A stretch of 64,000 bases of DNA from Hymenobacter sp. PAMC 26628 (lineage in GTDB: Bacteria; Bacteroidota; Bacteroidia; Cytophagales; Hymenobacteraceae). The position numbers and the translations under genes are program-made. The stretch lies in assembly GCF_001562275.1 (NCBI RefSeq), contig NZ_CP014304.1, forward strand, positions 248,001 to 312,000. Direction: 5' to 3'. Of this stretch, positions 10,943 through 19,330 are shown in pieces. Numbering within the stretch: the first letter of the stretch is position 1; each line of letters opens with the position of its first letter. The notes beneath the pieces are model-generated. The model was not told the DNA's origin, did not search any database, and saw only the letters and a list, made by a program, of their open reading frames with translations.

Positions 10943-13900
10943 TCAGAAGCCAGCGTTGATGCCCACCGTGAAGGTGCGCGCCGAGGGGTAGGTGCCAAAG
11001 TCGATGCCCGTGGCCCGCACGCCGTCGCCGGCCGAGTTGCTATTGGTGCCCTGCTCGGGGTCGAGGCCGGTGTACTTGGTGAAGGTCAGCAGGTTCTGTA
11101 CGCTAGCGTAGATGCGCACCGAGCTGATTTTCACGGGCGAAAGCAGCTTTTCGCCAAACGTGTAGCCCAGCTGCACGTTCTTGAGGCGCAGGTACGAACC
11201 ATCCTCCAGGAAGCGGTCGGAGGGCTGCTTGTTGTTGGAGGCCCCGGTCCAGGAGAGGCGCGGAAATTGGTTGGTGCTGCCCGGGCCGGTCCAGTAATTG
11301 GTGGCCGCCCGCTCGGTTAGGTTGAAGGCGCGGTAAAAGCCCTCGATGTCGGTGTTCACCTGGTTGTAGAGCTTGTTGCCCTGCACGCCTTGGAAGAATA
11401 CGCTCAGGTCCACGTTTTTGAAGCTCACGTTGCCCGTCAGGCCGTAGGTCAGCTTCGGAATGGGGCTGCCCACGAAGGTGCGGTCGTAGCCGTCAATCAC
11501 GCCATCGGGCACCCCGTCGGGCCCGCTGATGTCGCGGAACTTCACGTCGCCTGGCTGGATGCCGGGGCCCTGGTAAGCGTGCGTGAACACCTCCTGCGCG
11601 GTCTGGAAAATACCCTCGGTTTGCAGCAAGTAGAACGAGCCGATGGGCTGGCCCACGGTGGTCAGCGTGGCGTAGTAGTTGTTGTCGATGCGGCCGCCCA
11701 CGATGGGCGAGGCGCTACCCAGCGAAATCACTTCGTTGCGCAGCGTGGCCAGGTTGCCGCTCACGCCGTAGCGCCAGTCTTTGCCCACGGTGTTGCGGTA
11801 GCTCAGCTCCAGCTCGAAGCCCTTGTTCTGGATTTTGCCGGCGTTCACGGCCGGGTTGCCGCCGTTGCCGGCGCTGCTGGGCTGCGGCAAAAAGAGCAGC
11901 ACGTTCGACGTGTTCTTGATAAAGTAGTCGGCCGATAGTTGCAGGGCCCCCTTCAGCAAACCCAGGTCGAGGCCGAAGTTGGTTTGGGTGCTGGTTTCCC
12001 AGCGGATGTCCGGGTTGCCCTTGGTCACGATGCTCAGCGCCTGCGTCGACACGCCCCCGAACGGGTAGTAGCCGGTGTTGCCCACCAGCGAGGCGTAGGG
12101 ATAGTTGCCGATGGCCGAGTTGCCGAGCTGCCCCACGCTCACGCGCGCCTTCAGCAGCGAAATGGCCTCGATGTTGCGCAGAAATTCCTCCTGCGCCAAG
12201 TTCCAGCCCACCGAGCCCGACACGAAGTTTTGGGCCCTGAGGCCGGGCGAAAGCTGCGAAGAACCGTCGCGCCGGAAGTTCACCGTGGCCAGGTACCGCC
12301 CGTCGTAATCATACGTCAGCCGGCCGAAGCCCGACAGGAGCGTGGAGTGCGCCTCGCCGCCGCCGTTCTGCTGGATGCCCGTGCCGCTGTCGAGGTACTG
12401 GAACGTGGGCGACTGGTCCACGTAGCCGCGGCGCGAGGCCGAGATGCCGCTGGAGTTGTTCTTAATGGCCTCACTACCAACCAAAATAGCGAAGGTGCTC
12501 TTGCCCACCGATAGGTCGTAGATGGCGGTGTTGGTCCAGTTGAAGTTGAAATCGGTGCTGTTGGACTGCGCCAATTGCGCCGGTGAGTTGAACGAGCGGT
12601 CAATGCCGAACGTCTTGAAAAACTGCTTGTAATCGGTGATGCGGAACGTGATGCCGTAGTCCGAGCGGATGCGCAGGTGCGCCACCGGCGTCACCTCCAC
12701 GTAGGCGTTGCCCAGCACCGAGTAGGCGTTGAAGTTGCGGTCCGTGGCGTCGGCCAGGGCCACCGGGTTGATGCCGTCGCCCAGAAACGACGAGGCCGGC
12801 TGGCCGCCCGCCGTGGGCAGGTCCACGAACTGGCCCTGGTCGTTATAAACCGGCGTGCCCGGCGTGCGGAACAGGGCAAAGCGCACGATGCTGGCCCCCG
12901 GGTTGCCGTCGCCGAAGCCGTCGCCGGAGGAGCCCACCTGCCGGGTTTTGGCGTACGACAGGTTCGCGTTGGTGCCAATCTTCACGTACTTCGAGAGCGA
13001 GCTGCTCACCGCCGTGCGCAGGTTGTACCGGTCGTAGGACGAGTTGTTTACCAGGCCGTCCTGCTTCAAATAGCTGCCCGATACGATGTACTGCGAGTTC
13101 TCACCGCCGCCGCTCACATCCAGCTGCACGTTGTGCTGCATGGCGGGTTTCAGCACCTCCTTCAGCCAGTTCACGTTGGGCAGTGTGGCGGCCACCGCGG
13201 CCGGAATAGGGGCCCGGCCGTCGTTGGCGGCGGCCACGTTGTAGGCCGCCACGTACTGGTCGGTGTTGGCCATTTTGATGAGGTTGGTGGCCGTTTGCAC
13301 GCCGGTGTAGGCGCTGACGCTCAGGCGCGGCTTGCCCGACTTGCCGCGCTTGGTGGTCACCACTACTACCCCGTTCGAGGCCCGGGCCCCGTAGATGGCG
13401 GCCGACGAGGCGTCCTTCAGCACGTTGATGCTCTCGATGTCGTTGGGCGAAATCTGGTTGATGCCGTCTTTGGTCGGCACGCCGTCGATGATGTAGAGCG
13501 GGTTGTTGTCGTTGATGGTGCCCACCCCGCGGATGCGCACGGCGATGGCCTCGCCCGGGGCCCCGGTGGCCGCCGTGATGGACACGCCCGCCGCCTTGCC
13601 CTGCAAAATCTGTGCGACCCCGGTTACCGGCAGCGCGTTGATGTCGCGTTGGTTCACCTGGGCCACGGCGCCGGTCAGGTCGGCCTTGCGCTCGGTGGTG
13701 TAGCCCAGCACCACCACTTCCTCCAGGGCCTTCACGTCGGTCACCAGCACCACGTTCAGCTGCGTGCGGCCTTGCAGCGGCAGCTCCTGCGTGACGAAGC
13801 CCACGGCCGAGACGACCAGCGTGGCATTGGCGTCGGGTAGGCTGAGGGTGAAGTTGCCGTTCACGTCGGTCGATACGCCGTTGGTGGTGCCCTTCACGAG

Positions 13901-14407
13901 TACCGTCACGCCGGGCAGGCCGCTGCCGTCGGGGCCCGTCACGCGGCCGGTTACCGGCACCGCGGCGGGGCTGGCGGCCACCGGCTCTTCGGCCGGAGCG
14001 CTGGGGCCGCTACCGGTTGCAATCGTTTGCGACTGGGGCCCCGGAAGTTTGGGGCCGGAGATGACGTACACGTTGCGGTCGGTTTTCTCGACCCGCAGGC
14101 CGCTCGCCGTGATGGCGTAGGTCAGCTTTTCCTCCCACGAAGCGAAGGTGCGCGCGTAGAGGTCGACGAACTTGTTGCGCACCAACTCGCTGCGGTACAA
14201 GAAGAACGCGTGGTGTTCTTTCTGGAGCGCCTGCAACAGGCTTTCCAGCGAAGTGCCGCGGGCCTCGGCCCGGCTGGGGGCTGCTTCCGGAGCCGGCGAG
14301 CTTTGCACGGGCCGCAACATGGCCACCACCGGGCTTTGCGCCCGCCCGGCCAGGCCCCCGGCCAGGAGCAGGGGCAGCAGCTTCAACGATTGAGTATAGT
14401 GGACCAT
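10943..14407 (-). CDS. SusC/RagA TonB-dependent transporter with STN domain
   Basis: A 1154-residue outer-membrane transporter. Order of parts: signal peptide; STN domain (about 45-125, GTSLESLLQALQKEHHAFF); carboxypeptidase-regulatory-like domain (about 155-235); plug (about 240-350, with LQGKAAGVSI, YIIDGVP and AIYGARASNGVVVVTTK); and the beta-barrel ending in an aromatic-terminated strand (TVGINAGF). The STN domain links it to sigma/anti-sigma signalling, and the FecR and sigma genes lie immediately upstream. It pairs with the SusD downstream to import an oligosaccharide. Confidence 0.96.
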   Translation of the reverse strand: MVHYTQSLKLLPLLLAGGLAGRAQSPVVAMLRPVQSSPAPEAAPSRAEARGTSLESLLQALQKEHHAFFLYRSELVRNKFVDLYARTFASWEEKLTYAITASGLRVEKTDRNVYVISGPKLPGPQSQTIATGSGPSAPAEEPVAASPAAVPVTGRVTGPDGSGLPGVTVLVKGTTNGVSTDVNGNFTLSLPDANATLVVSAVGFVTQELPLQGRTQLNVVLVTDVKALEEVVVLGYTTERKADLTGAVAQVNQRDINALPVTGVAQILQGKAAGVSITAATGAPGEAIAVRIRGVGTINDNNPLYIIDGVPTKDGINQISPNDIESINVLKDASSAAIYGARASNGVVVVTTKRGKSGKPRLSVSAYTGVQTATNLIKMANTDQYVAAYNVAAANDGRAPIPAAVAATLPNVNWLKEVLKPAMQHNVQLDVSGGGENSQYIVSGSYLKQDGLVNNSSYDRYNLRTAVSSSLSKYVKIGTNANLSYAKTRQVGSSGDGFGDGNPGASIVRFALFRTPGTPVYNDQGQFVDLPTAGGQPASSFLGDGINPVALADATDRNFNAYSVLGNAYVEVTPVAHLRIRSDYGITFRITDYKQFFKTFGIDRSFNSPAQLAQSNSTDFNFNWTNTAIYDLSVGKSTFAILVGSEAIKNNSSGISASRRGYVDQSPTFQYLDSGTGIQQNGGGEAHSTLLSGFGRLTYDYDGRYLATVNFRRDGSSQLSPGLRAQNFVSGSVGWNLAQEEFLRNIEAISLLKARVSVGQLGNSAIGNYPYASLVGNTGYYPFGGVSTQALSIVTKGNPDIRWETSTQTNFGLDLGLLKGALQLSADYFIKNTSNVLLFLPQPSSAGNGGNPAVNAGKIQNKGFELELSYRNTVGKDWRYGVSGNLATLRNEVISLGSASPIVGGRIDNNYYATLTTVGQPIGSFYLLQTEGIFQTAQEVFTHAYQGPGIQPGDVKFRDISGPDGVPDGVIDGYDRTFVGSPIPKLTYGLTGNVSFKNVDLSVFFQGVQGNKLYNQVNTDIEGFYRAFNLTERAATNYWTGPGSTNQFPRLSWTGASNNKQPSDRFLEDGSYLRLKNVQLGYTFGEKLLSPVKISSVRIYASVQNLLTFTKYTGLDPEQGTNSNSAGDGVRATGIDFGTYPSARTFTVGINAGF

Positions 14408-14448
14408 GGGCGGGAGTAGGGAAAAGGGTAGAAGAAGATACGCAAAAA

Positions 14449-15513
14449 TTAATCAAGCCGCACGCGGTTGCCCGCACGGTGTACTTTGACATCCAATGAC
14501 TTGCCCAGGGCATTCAGGAGCACGTCCACGTCGCGGTTGGGTAACGAGCCAGTCAGCTTTTGCCGCCGTAGGGCGGGGTTGCCCAGCGTGATTTGCAGCC
14601 CGTAGGTGTCTTCAAGCACGGCGATGATTTCTGCCACCGGCGTGTCGTTAAAGTCGAGGTGCCCGCTGGTCCAGGCCGAGTAGAAGGCAGCTTGCACAGC
14701 GCGCCTGGCCAGGGGCCCCCGGGGCGCGTTGGCGTCGAGCTCTACCAGGTCGCCCGGCTGCATCAGCAGCGGTTCGGGCGGGCCGGCGGTGCGGCGCAGC
14801 TCAATCTGGCCGCTGTTGAGCACCACTTTGGTGGTGCCGGCGCGGCTCAGCACGTCGAACTGCGTACCCAGCACCGCCACGTCGAGGGCCCCCGCGTGCA
14901 CCGTAAACTTGACTTGGGCCGGCGCATCGGCCACCGCCTTCAACTGAGCCGGGGCCGTGTGTTGAACATCAAAATAGGCTTCGCCCCTGAGCCACACTTC
15001 GCGGCCCTGGTCCGGCGGCCAGGCGGCGGCCAGGCGCAGCTCCGAGCTGCCGTTCAGCACCACGCGGGAGCCATCGGGTAGCACCACTTGCCGGTGCTGG
15101 CCGGCGGCCGTGGCGTAGCGCGCCCAGGCGGGCGCCGCCGCGGGGCGCTGCCACCAGCCCAGGCCGGCCACTACCAACAGCACCGCCACCAAGGCCGCTG
15201 CGGCCCCACGCCGGTAAGCGTCGCGGCGGCTGCGCAGCGCAAGCTGCCGCGACGCTGGGGCTCCAGCCGGCACCATAGCGTACCACAGCTTGGCCAGCTC
15301 CGCTTGCTTTAAAGCGGCCGGGGCGGGCGCAGGGCGGCCAGCGGCCAGCAGCCGGAGCACCGCCGCGGCTTCGTGGAACGCCGGCGCCTGGGCAGGGTGC
15401 TGCTCCACCCAGGCCTGCCAGAACGCGACGGCCGCGGGGTCGCTCGCCGCCACGAATGCCTGAAAGGATTCGTCGGCCAGGAAATCGTCGGTCGAGTAAG
15501 CAGCGTAGGGCAT
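14449..15513 (-). CDS. FecR family anti-sigma factor
   Basis: 354 residues from the ATG at 15513; an upstream extension encodes an unlikely Arg-rich tail and is rejected. The N-terminal cytosolic part (FLADESFQAFVAASDP, FWQAWVEQHP) would bind the sigma factor. One membrane helix (AAAALVAVLLVVAGLGWW) follows. The periplasmic FecR domain has ARYATAAGQHRQVVLPDGS, LNGSSELRLA and the DUF4974-like C-terminal region with LDFNDTPVAEIIAVLEDTYG. It transmits substrate signals from the STN domain of SusC to the sigma factor. Confidence 0.94.
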   Translation of the reverse strand: MPYAAYSTDDFLADESFQAFVAASDPAAVAFWQAWVEQHPAQAPAFHEAAAVLRLLAAGRPAPAPAALKQAELAKLWYAMVPAGAPASRQLALRSRRDAYRRGAAAALVAVLLVVAGLGWWQRPAAAPAWARYATAAGQHRQVVLPDGSRVVLNGSSELRLAAAWPPDQGREVWLRGEAYFDVQHTAPAQLKAVADAPAQVKFTVHAGALDVAVLGTQFDVLSRAGTTKVVLNSGQIELRRTAGPPEPLLMQPGDLVELDANAPRGPLARRAVQAAFYSAWTSGHLDFNDTPVAEIIAVLEDTYGLQITLGNPALRRQKLTGSLPNRDVDVLLNALGKSLDVKVHRAGNRVRLD

Positions 15514-15690
15514 GGGCAAGGAGCGGGCGAAACGCGGGGGACCCAAGCGGGCCGGGCGCGTGCGGCAGCCGCCGCGGCACCCCATTCACCTTCACCACGG
15601 CCCACGACGGGTTTTATACTCATCGCGTCCAAAAAATATTTTTATTGTTACCGAAAAAGGCCGCAACCCGGGGCCCCCGGCGCGCCGTTT

Positions 15691-16278
15691 TCAGCCCTCG
15701 CCCAGCAGGCACAGCAGCGCCAGCACCGTCAGCATAATCCGCCGGATGGCTTTTAAGGCGTTGAAAACCAGGTTGCGCACCGATTGCGGGTTAAGCGCCA
15801 TCACCTCGGCGATGCGCTCGTAGGAAAAGCCGTCGAAAAACTTCAGGTACAGCGCCTCGCGCTGGCGCTTGGAGAGCCGGTTGAGGGCCCCCAGCAGGCG
15901 GGCGCGCTGCTCGGCGTCGCTTTGCTCGGCGATGAGGAACTCCTCGTGCGAGTAGATCACCTCGAACGAGTCGGGGCCGGCGGGCAGCGCGTGCTGCTGC
16001 CGCAGCCGCTGGGTTTCGTCGGCCAAGTGGTGGCGGAAGGCCTTGAACAGGTACGCCTTCACGACCTGCACAGCGCGCAGGCCCGCGCGCCGCCGCCAAA
16101 GCTGCTGGAATAGGTTTTGGATGCAGTCCTTCACCAGCTCCTCGTCGCCGGTCAGCTTCAGGCCGTAGCCGTACAGTGCGTCGTAGTAGGCCTCGAAGAG
16201 GGCCGCCAGCGCCCGGGCCTCGCCGCCGCGGAAGGCGTCCCAGAGCTGCGCGGCGGCCTCTTCGGTGATGGTGTGCAC
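15691..16278 (-). CDS. ECF-type RNA polymerase sigma factor
   Basis: 195 residues from the GTG at 16278 (VHTITEEAAAQLWDAF). The longer frame adds a low-complexity Arg/Pro leader and is rejected. Region 2 (ALAALFEAYYDALYGYGLKL, CIQNLFQQLW) and region 4 (LLGALNRLSKRQREALYLKF, SYERIAEVM) are clear. It should direct transcription of the downstream FecR-SusC-SusD operon when released by the anti-sigma. The C-terminus has an unusual hydrophobic tail (IMLTVLALLCLLGEG), seen also in other Bacteroidota FecI-like sigmas. Confidence 0.88.
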   Translation of the reverse strand: MHTITEEAAAQLWDAFRGGEARALAALFEAYYDALYGYGLKLTGDEELVKDCIQNLFQQLWRRRAGLRAVQVVKAYLFKAFRHHLADETQRLRQQHALPAGPDSFEVIYSHEEFLIAEQSDAEQRARLLGALNRLSKRQREALYLKFFDGFSYERIAEVMALNPQSVRNLVFNALKAIRRIMLTVLALLCLLGEG

Positions 16279-16396
16279 AGGGTAGGCGGCGGGAAAGGCC
16301 GGGGGGTTTGGGAGGCGAACAACGGCCGCGGGGCCCCAGCAACGGCGGGCCCGCCCCGCGGTGGGCTTCAAAAGTAGTTCGTGGCCCGCCGGGGCC

Positions 16397-17008
16397 CTAC
16401 TCCTCGCCCCGCACCCGCTTGTACACCGCAAATTCGTAGAATGGGCGCAGCAGCCGCACCACGTCGAGGGCGTCAGCCAGGGCTTCGTGGGCCACGGCGG
16501 TGTCGTCGAACTGGGCGCGGGCCTTGGCGATGGCCATGCTGGGCAAGCGGCTGTCTTTGCGCCAGTTGAGGTACAGCAGGGCGGGGTCGATGGTGGCGGG
16601 CTCCGACTTAATAATCGTGCCCCAGCCCGGCAGCTGCTGCAAAAAGAGCAGGTCGAACACGGCCACGTTCTTGCCGGCCAAAATGAAGCGCACCCGGTCC
16701 TTGGGGTCGGGCCGGAAGCCCTCGGCCACCAGGAACTCGCGCAGCTGCGGCAGCACCTCGGCGGGCGTGCAGCGCTCGGCCGGGGGCCCCAGGGTGGCGT
16801 CGGCCAGCTCGGCCAGCAGGCGCGCGTTCAGCACCAGGGCCCCCGGCGTACCCACAATTTCGGGGTGCACCAGCAGCCGGCGGAAGGTGGGCAGCTCCGC
16901 CAGCGGGCGCGGGCGCTTGGTGTCTTCCACCACGGCGGCCAGCTCCAGCACTTGGTGCCGCAGCGGGTCGGCGCCGCTGGTTTCGAGGTCGAGGGAAACG
17001 TAGCGCAT
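16397..17008 (-). CDS. DnaQ-like 3'-5' exonuclease
   Basis: 203 residues with exonuclease motif I (SLDLETSGADP, the DxE pair), a central region around FILAGKNVAVFDLLFL (motif II, Asp), and motif III AHEALADALDVVRLL (His and Asp). These match the DEDDh family. Size fits a stand-alone proofreading or oligonucleotide exonuclease; which one is not readable. The TAG stop is followed by GGCCCCGGC. It shares no operon signs with the sigma gene 118 bases downstream. Confidence 0.85.
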   Translation of the reverse strand: MRYVSLDLETSGADPLRHQVLELAAVVEDTKRPRPLAELPTFRRLLVHPEIVGTPGALVLNARLLAELADATLGPPAERCTPAEVLPQLREFLVAEGFRPDPKDRVRFILAGKNVAVFDLLFLQQLPGWGTIIKSEPATIDPALLYLNWRKDSRLPSMAIAKARAQFDDTAVAHEALADALDVVRLLRPFYEFAVYKRVRGEE

Positions 17009-17086
17009 GAGCAGCGGGCTAAAAAAAAGCGCCCCTTCCGAAACGAAAGAGGCACTTTTCAGTGGAAAGGAAGGACTTAAGTCAAC

Positions 17087-17521
17087 CTAGAACGTCTTGT
17101 GGAACCAGTCCTTGATGTCGTCAATGGCGTGGCCCGTTTTCGCTTGCAGCTGGCCGAACCACTCGTCTTGCTTACCCTCCTGGTAGGTTAGGTCGTCGTC
17201 GGTGAGGTTGCCCCACTTCTGCTTGGCCTGGCCCTTGATTTGGTTCCAGTCGCCGCGGGCTTGGTACTCGGTGCTTTTTACGTCGGCCTGGGTATCGGCG
17301 CTGTTGGTTTTACCGTTGAACCAGTTTTTGATTTCGTCGATGGTGCTGCCGGTTTTCTCTTGCAGCTTGCCGTACCATTCGTCCTGCTTGCCATCGGCGT
17401 AGGTCAGGTCGTCGTCGGTGAGGTTGCCCCATTTCTGCTTGGCTTCGCCTTTCAGCTGGTTCCAGTTGCCACGGCCCTGCAGCTCGGTGTTATCGTTCAG
17501 GTTATTGTTGTTAACGTCCAT
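17087..17521 (-). CDS. tandem CsbD-like stress protein
   Basis: 144 residues made of two near-copies of a CsbD-like domain. Each has NWNQLKGEAKQKWGNLTDDD or its variant, a KQDEWYGKLQEKTG-type stretch, and an IDEIKNWF-type end. Single-domain CsbD proteins are small hydrophilic general-stress proteins of unknown mechanism. The duplication is internal and also visible at DNA level (for example, GGTGAGGTTGCCCCA occurs twice). The start is the only Met near the first domain. Confidence 0.88.
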   Translation of the reverse strand: MDVNNNNLNDNTELQGRGNWNQLKGEAKQKWGNLTDDDLTYADGKQDEWYGKLQEKTGSTIDEIKNWFNGKTNSADTQADVKSTEYQARGDWNQIKGQAKQKWGNLTDDDLTYQEGKQDEWFGQLQAKTGHAIDDIKDWFHKTF

Positions 17522-17657
17522 GACGGGGAATGTTTTGAAGGTTAAAAAAGAGGACTGGGGTGGGAAGGGAGGTTGTGGGGAGTTGTACGGCCGCGCTTTC
17601 GGTTTGGTTAGCGTGGGCCGGGCGGAAGCCGGAATTTTGTTGGTGCCCCGTGGGGCC

Positions 17658-18290
17658 CTACAAGTGGGAGGCAGCCGCTGTCAGTAGCACCGCCACCAGT
17701 ACCACCCACACCCCCGCACCGGTGCCGTAGCCGGCCCAGGCCCGCTGGCGCTTAGTGCGGTTGGCCTGCTGCTGGTAGCCGCGCTGGTAGTCGGCGTCGG
17801 CGAGCAAAGCCGGCTGTGGGGACTGGAAGTTGCGGGCCTTCACGTCGATGCTGCTGATGATGGCCGCCGGCACCAGGCCAAATACCGGCCCGGCGTAGAG
17901 CGTAGTTCCTAAGGTGCCCCAGTACGGGCCGTGCTGGTTGTAGTGCGCGGCGGCGTCGCGGCGGCCCAGCCCCACCCGCTGCCCGGCGTCGAGGCCCGGC
18001 AGCAAGTCGGCGGGGCCCCCGGCGGCCGCCTCGGGGTGCAGCACCTCCTTGGTGCCGTTGGCGTAGCGCACCAGGAATACCTCGGCCACGGGCAGCGCCA
18101 GCGTGTCGGGCGCGGCCGGGGCGGCGGGCAGGTAGCGCAGCACCGTGGGCGTGAGGGTCACCACGCGGCCCTGAATTTCCTGCCCGTCGAGGCGCAGGAT
18201 GGTATCGGTGCCGGGGGCCGCCTGGGCCCGGGCTTGGGCGGGCAGCAGGGCCCCCACCAGCACCACGAGTAGCAACAGCAGCTTTTGCAT
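17658..18290 (-). CDS. secreted protein, paralogue of the upstream gene
   Basis: 210 residues from the ATG at 18290, which begins a clean signal peptide (QKLLLLLVVLVGALLPAQARA). The mature N-terminus, ILRLDGQEIQGRVVTLTPTV followed by VFLVRYANGTKEVL, repeats the pattern of the next gene upstream (RNGDEVQVKILEITPSEVKY, VFMIRYANGAKEVF). A membrane helix near the C-terminus (GYGTGAGVWVVLVAVLL) suggests a membrane-attached protein. Function unknown. It follows the paralogue by 41 bases, probably in one transcript. Confidence 0.7.
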   Translation of the reverse strand: MQKLLLLLVVLVGALLPAQARAQAAPGTDTILRLDGQEIQGRVVTLTPTVLRYLPAAPAAPDTLALPVAEVFLVRYANGTKEVLHPEAAAGGPADLLPGLDAGQRVGLGRRDAAAHYNQHGPYWGTLGTTLYAGPVFGLVPAAIISSIDVKARNFQSPQPALLADADYQRGYQQQANRTKRQRAWAGYGTGAGVWVVLVAVLLTAAASHL

Positions 18291-18331
18291 GGCTTTGTTA
18301 ATAAATGGGTTGATTATCAAAAATTTGAACG

Positions 18332-19108
18332 CTACCGATGCCGCGAATTGAAGCCTACCAGCAGGCTAATGCGGGCCCCGCCGTTGCCGGGCACCACGGC
18401 CAGGTTGACGGGGAAGTTGAGGCCGCTTTTGCTGCGAAACGACGTGCCCAGCGCCAGCACGATGTTGGCCCCGATGGGCGTCAGGTTGGGCCCCAGCCCG
18501 AACTCAAACCCCTTGGGCCCCCGGATGCCCAGGATGCCGCTGATGCTCGGGATGAACTTGTTCTGCTCGAGCCCGCCCACCAGCGGCACAAATTCGGCCA
18601 GGCCGCTCACGCCGTTGGGCAGCCGGAACAAGCGCGTTTCGAACTGCCAGCCAAACTGCGTGAGGAACGGGTTAAGGTCGTGGTAGCCTGGCTCCTGCCG
18701 GCCGCGGTCCAGAGGCCCGGCGGTGAGGACGGTGAAGCCGATGCGCGGGCCGCTGAGGTGCACCTCCTCGTCGGGGAATACTACGTCGCCGGGCACGTCG
18801 GGGCCCGTGTGCGGCGTGGGGGCCAGCGCGGGCGCGGCCAGGTACGGCGCCGCGGGGGCCCCGGGGGCCGTTCCAAACACTTCCTTGGCCCCGTTGGCGT
18901 AGCGAATCATGAACACCTCGGTTTTGTACACGCTGATGAGCGGGCCGTCGGGGTTGTCGGTGCGGCGGTATTTCACTTCCGAAGGCGTGATTTCCAGGAT
19001 TTTCACCTGCACCTCGTCGCCGTTGCGCTTGGTGAGCAGGTCTTGGGCCCGGGCATGGCCGGCGGCCACTAGCAGGGCCAGGGACAGGAAAAGTAAACGG
19101 AGCGACAT
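18332..19108 (-). CDS. secreted outer-membrane-like protein of unknown function
   Basis: 258 residues from the ATG at 19108, which starts a signal peptide (SLRLLFLSLALLVAAGHARA). The N-terminal 70 residues (KRNGDEVQVKILEITPSEVK) form a small domain shared with the downstream gene. The C-terminal part has short amphipathic strands (PRIGFTVLTAG, GWQFETRLFRL, FGLGPNLTPIGANIVLALG) like a small beta-barrel. It is divergent from the gene at 19331. A CACCTTTG near-consensus -7 box lies about 28 bases upstream. Function unknown. Confidence 0.7.
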   Translation of the reverse strand: MSLRLLFLSLALLVAAGHARAQDLLTKRNGDEVQVKILEITPSEVKYRRTDNPDGPLISVYKTEVFMIRYANGAKEVFGTAPGAPAAPYLAAPALAPTPHTGPDVPGDVVFPDEEVHLSGPRIGFTVLTAGPLDRGRQEPGYHDLNPFLTQFGWQFETRLFRLPNGVSGLAEFVPLVGGLEQNKFIPSISGILGIRGPKGFEFGLGPNLTPIGANIVLALGTSFRSKSGLNFPVNLAVVPGNGGARISLLVGFNSRHR

Positions 19109-19199
19109 CGCAAAAAGGGTTTGGTGAAGAGGTAGCCCAAAGGTGCAGGGCCCCGGGCCCGCGCCGTTCACCAAAAAATCAAGTCGTCAGACTTTTACC

Positions 19200-19236
19200 C
19201 TGGTAATCATAGGGCAAAATACCCTGTGATTACCAG
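19200..19236. promoter_or_regulatory. inverted repeat between divergent genes
   Basis: CTGGTAATCATAGGG and its complement with one mismatch, separated by seven bases. It lies between a minus-strand start (19108) and a plus-strand start (19331). It lacks a T-tract, so a protein-binding operator is more likely than a terminator. Confidence 0.4.
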
Positions 19237-19330
19237 TGTATTAACTGAATAGTATCCGACATTTTAGCAAAGCGCTATATTGCAGGGCCCCGGCAAATCC
19301 GGGTCCGGTTTTGCGCTTCCTTTGTGGGCC

